DNA of 64,000 nucleotides from NCBI GenBank assembly GCA_037576195.1, contig CM075102.1, positions 20,642,745 to 20,706,744 of the forward strand. Direction: 5' to 3'. The position numbers and the translations under genes were made by a program. Origin of the DNA: Phytoseiulus persimilis (taxonomy: Eukaryota > Arthropoda > Arachnida > Mesostigmata > Phytoseiidae). Below the pieces are notes generated by a model. That model had not been told where the DNA came from. It ran no database searches and saw only the letters and a list, made by a program, of their open reading frames with translations. Positions 60,233 to 64,000 of the stretch are shown here, piece after piece (the stretch's first letter is position 1; the number at the start of each line of letters is the position of its first letter).

Positions 60233-60260
60233 CGGCCTTCGGCTTGCAGGCCGAAGGCCG
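60233..60260. repeat. perfect 11-bp inverted repeat (hairpin)
   Basis: CGGCCTTCGGC pairs with GCCGAAGGCCG across a six-base loop. It sits directly before the shared flank of the minisatellite element at 60.27 kb and may be the end structure of that element (inference). Confidence 0.6.
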
Positions 60261-60263
60261 CGC

Positions 60264-60600
60264 GCGGTTGGCCGACGCTCCCTGGCATCGAAGCACTTTT
60301 CTCTCTCTCCAGTGGTTCAGCATCTTGATTTTGAAAAGTATGGTCAGATTGGTCTCGGAATCACCCCCCCCCCCAGACTTGGAAAGTGATGGTCAGATTG
60401 GTCTCGGAATCACCCCCCCCAGACTTGGAAAGTAATGGTCAGATTGGTCTCGGAATCACCCCCCCCCCCCCAGACTTGGAAAGTAATGGTCAGATCGGTT
60501 CCAAAATCACCCCTCCAGAGTTGGAAAGTATGGTCAGATCTGTCCCGAAATCACCCCTTTAGACTTGGAAAAGGATGGTCAGATTGGTCCCGGGAGCAAA
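60264..60600 (+). repeat. 45-bp minisatellite array, locus 4, forward, with flank and poly-C
   Basis: The shared flank (cggttggccgacgctccctg, then gcatcgaagcacttttctct) leads into about five forward copies of the 45-base unit (60337-60597). In three copies the cacccctcc motif has expanded to runs of 8-12 C, which breaks unit length. Confidence 0.85.
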
Positions 60601-61049
60601 ATAGGATGTTTACTCAAAAAAAAAACGAGTATATGCTCAAGCGAAGAAACGCTGAACTCAACGGTCAACCCATGCCTGCGCCTCAGGTCCCGTAGGAACC
60701 CTAGCCGCGAGACAGAACGAAGAATAGATGAAAAGGGAGACGAGAGCTGAATGACGAAGTTGACGGCCCTTGCTGACCCGGAAGTAATACAATACAGGGC
60801 TTGCCTTGAGTGCCCAGTCACCAATATATTCCAACCTCATATCTTCCAGAAAAAGTGCGGACAAACTGAGTGACAAACTGACAGACTAAGTCGATAATCT
60901 ATAGTAAGGATATGTATATACGATCTATACATAAATCCAGCGTCTGTTTATTTGTCTTCGAAGGATTTGCACGCGACTGTTCGGATCGACATGGAACTGG
61001 CGACATGCTGTGGAGTGGTTCGCAAGGATAGACGAACAGTTTTTAGGCA

Positions 61050-61460
61050 CAATGAAGGTGCTTCCCGGACCAATCTGACGATACTCTCTGAAGTCTAGGG
61101 GGAGGGGGGGGCGTTTTCCGAGTTCGATCTGACCATACTTTTGGTAGTCTAAAGCGGTTTTACCGGGACCTATACTAGCACATTTCTCGGAGTCTGGGAG
61201 TAATTCAGGGGTCGATCTGACAATGCTCCCCAGAGCCTAAGGAGTCTAGGAAGATGATTCCGAGGTCGATCTTACCGTACTTTTGGGAGTCTAGAGAGGT
61301 GGTATTGGGATCTATCTCAGCACACTTCTCGGAGTCTCGAAAGGTGATTGCGGGATCGATCTGTTCATATTCTCGGGAGTTTTAGTAGGTGGCCCCGGGG
61401 TCGATCTCCCCGCTCTCTTCGGAGTCAAGGTGGGTGAATCCGGGGTGGGTCTTGCCATAC
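61050..61460 (-). repeat. degenerate reverse-orientation copies of the minisatellite
   Basis: About seven diverged 55-60 base copies with the pattern gatctgaccatacttttgg, then agtct and a G-rich stretch. They resemble the long diverged units at 53.88-54.15 kb more than the regular 45-base unit, so they look like an older subfamily. Confidence 0.6.
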
Positions 61461-62757
61461 TTTTGACAGGCAGCGTGCGCAGATTAGCCGATTAAGGAGT
61501 TAGTTCACGAATGATGCTCACCCATTCAAGAGGTAGAATCGTACCTAGAAACTGACAGATTGTCTCTGCTCACATGTATGACCGGGACACGAATCTCAAC
61601 TATGAGGCGCACAGCCCCGATAATATGCCAGCGAGAATCGGTGGCCACTCCTCAAGCTCTTATGACACTACATGGAAGGCAATGTCTGTCTGTCAGCAGT
61701 AAACTCCCGAACCAAGGGAGGGGCCAGCCGGCGTAGTCGGCCGAAGGCCCGCCAGTAGAAATCTAGGTGGAGAGACTTCACTTATATCACATGAGATGCT
61801 CTGGAAGCTTGAGAGCCCAGCTTCACGATCTGCTATTTGTGAAAGTGGCGCTCCGCGATCTCGATAAGGTTCAATGTACTTCAGAAAGCTAAGGTTCAGA
61901 GCACTGGTCACACCTTCATCGGTCCCTTCGGAGCGACCCAAGATAGACTCGTGAACTCCAAGGAATCTTGAAGTCGTCTCTTTCTTAGGATGTGAAACAA
62001 ACGCCAGAGTACGTCTAGGGTTGGAACTAGTCGGAACGTCAGCGGCAGAGAAAACTTCTGCTGACATGTCCTCGGGCCCCTTCATCTCGGGGTCGAAATG
62101 TCTGGGGCGGCCCTGTCCGAGGGCGGAAAGTTCTGGCTGAAACGTCATGGGTTGAGATCTGAGAAATTCTTCCGCTCGTGCGCAACTCACCCTTCTGCTG
62201 ACATGTTTGAACTCGATTCCACGTCGAATGGAGAGTGTTGGTGTTGAGATTGATCATCTTAGAAGTGCCGCTCCCGCTTTTTCCGCGCGCTAGACCGCTG
62301 AAGAGGAAATACGTACTACATGACAGATATTAGAAGAACTCTCTGTACAATCCATTTTATTGATCAAATCGTCTCGTCAGCCCATTTTTCTCATCCTCCT
62401 CCTCGACCTTCTACCAAACAATAGTGACCCTAAACGGAATACCACTGAAGGCCATCCTAGATAAGCTGATTGAAACTCCAGATGATATCCCTATTACCCT
62501 CCCTTGCAGTTTCTCGACTTCCTTCGTGTTCTCCGCTATATCAGCTACTTGCAGCATCAAGTTCCCAGACAACACGTTGCTCTCGCTCAGACTTGACCCC
62601 TGTAACATTCTCACAAGCAGACGGAATGCACAGTCAGTCGGTGGATGCAATCGTGCTGATTGCTGCACGCAGTCGTGGCGTCATCCACATGTGGGATTCG
62701 AGTCAAGCTGTGAGCGCGTTCCCAGATCTTCCATCCTCAAACGGGCACAGGAACAAC
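61461..62757. other. no gene confirmed; spacer before the GMP reductase copy
   Basis: A minus-strand frame at 61693-62190 and opposite frames at 62411-62771 are open but unsupported. The plus frame from 62470 is in phase with the GMP reductase start but has no family similarity upstream of 62758. Confidence 0.4.
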
Positions 62758-63773
62758 ATGCCACACATTGACAACGATATCGAGTTGGACTTTCAAGATG
62801 TGCCCCGTCGACCGAAACGGAGCGAACTCAGTTGGCGATCCCAGGTCGACGTGACGCGTACATTTAAGTTCCGCAACTCGGGAAGGGAGCTGACCCGAAT
62901 CCCGATCGTCCTTGCTAACATGAACACAGTGGGGACTTTCGGAGTGGTCGTCGAGCCGTCCACAAGGACCACAGTCTCGAAGAGTGGATGCACTTCGCCA
63001 CGAGCTATCCAAAGACTGTGAAACATGTTGCAGTATCGACGGGGTCGGATTTCGAGAAGCTCGAGGACATTCTCAACACGATTCCTGGGATCGGAATGAT
63101 CTGTATCGATGTGGCCAGCGGATACTGCGAACCCTTCGCTAGTTTCGTTCGCCGAGTTCGAGAACAGATCGCGGCTCGAGTGATTCTAGCGGGCAACGTG
63201 GTGACGGGAGAGATGGTCGACGAGCTGATTCGCTGCGGAGCCGACATCGTCAAGGTTGGCATCGGACCGGGCTCTGTTTGCACAACTCATAAGAAGACCG
63301 GAGTTGGCTATCCTCAACTGGGCGCGGTGCTCGAGTGCGCCGACGCAGCTCACGGCCTCGGTGGCCACATCGTTTCCGACGGCGGATGCACGTGTCCCGG
63401 TGATGTTGCCAAGGCTTTCGGAGCCGGGGCCGACTTTGTTATGCTTGGAGGAATGCTCGCCGGCAATGAAGAAAGCGCCGGAGAGGTCGTCGAGAAGAAC
63501 GGGAAGAAGTTCAAACTCTTCTACGGCATGTCGTCGGCGACCGCAATGGCAAAGTACCATGGGGCCGTTGCAGAGTACCGCGCCTCTGAAGGCAAAACCG
63601 TCGAGATGCCGTACAAAGGTAGAGTCGAGCACACGATCCGCGACGTTCTCGGCGGCATACGCAGTGCATGCACGTATGTAGGAGCTGCTACCATAAATTA
63701 GCTTCCAAGACACACTACTTTTATACTTATGAGCCGTCAACTAAATGAAGTGTTCACGGGTAGAGAGGTTTGA
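62758..63773 (+). pseudogene. GMPR: GMP reductase copy, intronless, frame break and early stop
   Basis: From ATG 62758 the sequence reads MPHIDNDIELDF, RRPKRSEL and ANMNTVGTF as in animal GMP reductase, the NADPH enzyme that converts GMP to IMP. Near 62940-62960 the frame changes and roughly 20 bases of the usual sequence are missing before [11 protein letters not shown]. The rest (62960-63701) keeps [24 protein letters not shown] with the catalytic cysteine, [20 protein letters not shown] and [12 protein letters not shown]. An in-frame TAG at 63699-63701 then interrupts the conserved C-terminus, which is still readable beyond it (LPRHTTFILMSRQLNEVFT, to TGA at 63773). No intron interrupts about 1 kb, unlike the host's other multi-exon genes, so a retrocopy is likely; no poly(A) tract was found. 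A sequence error could explain one lesion but hardly both. Confidence 0.85.
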
Positions 63774-64000
63774 GCAGTATCGTTACCGGTTTTTTGTTCC
63801 TTAACATCGGTGGAAGAAAGAGGTGTACCCTCGAAGAAGAGGAAATGAACGTTGGCCCCGCGAACTGATATTTGAGAAAGTTTTCCTCCGCCGCTCCACT
63901 TAGCTATACCTCTACAAGACTGGTGATAAGGAACGATGGAGCTCGGCTCTCAACCTGAAGAGCCGATCAGCTCGAGGCATCGTTCGAGCATCCGTCCAGT
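63774..64000. other. right edge, nothing recognised
   Basis: Downstream of the GMP reductase copy; no A-rich tail, target duplication or gene start is visible before the window ends. Confidence 0.4.

Overview
The window looks like a piece of a compact arthropod nuclear genome. Protein-coding genes have spliceosomal introns of about 60 to 500 bases with GT-AG ends and AATAAA signals. There is a glutamine-rich BICRA/GLTSCR1-like chromatin factor, a POSH scaffold ligase, a two-domain heme peroxidase of the arthropod double-peroxidase (DBLOX) type, and the tail of a LINE resembling those of ticks and mites. Small introns with this content suggest a chelicerate, most likely a mesostigmatan-type mite. 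That placement is inference, not proof.

Layout. 0-9 kb is gene-poor apart from a 1.3-kb array of a 45-base minisatellite. At 9.3-10.2 kb (minus) is a complete three-exon UPF0598 (C8orf82) gene. A CRE plus CCAAT promoter near 12.0 kb probably drives the eight-coding-exon BICRA-like gene (15.9-22.4 kb, plus). On the minus strand at 25.7-29.4 kb lie two paralogous nine-cysteine, signal-peptide, single-pass membrane proteins, with a LINE 3' tail between them. Next to them is a small three-exon gene (29.8-30.7 kb, minus) that becomes visible only after splicing. POSH (34.2-36.6 kb, plus) is a single coding exon whose leader carries short upstream reading frames. A long stretch (36.6-45.3 kb) holds nothing I can call. 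A small secreted cysteine-containing protein sits at 45.4 kb.

The right quarter is the most disturbed part. A two-domain peroxidase (48.4-52.5 kb, minus) is recognisable end to end but changes reading frame about a dozen times. The 45-base minisatellite reappears in both orientations at 53-54.6 kb and 60.3-61.5 kb. A Pro/Tyr-rich repeat protein and a three-exon single-pass membrane protein (57.7-59.8 kb, minus) lie between these arrays. An intronless GMP reductase copy at 62.8-63.8 kb has a frame break and an early stop.

The genes do not form a pathway. BICRA-like is nuclear chromatin, POSH is cytoplasmic signalling and ubiquitylation, UPF0598 is probably mitochondrial, and the others are secreted or membrane proteins of unknown role. 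The items most likely to be new are the nine-cysteine membrane pair, the small spliced genes at 29.8 and 59.1 kb, and the dispersed minisatellite-bearing element. No CRISPR array, rRNA or tRNA was found.
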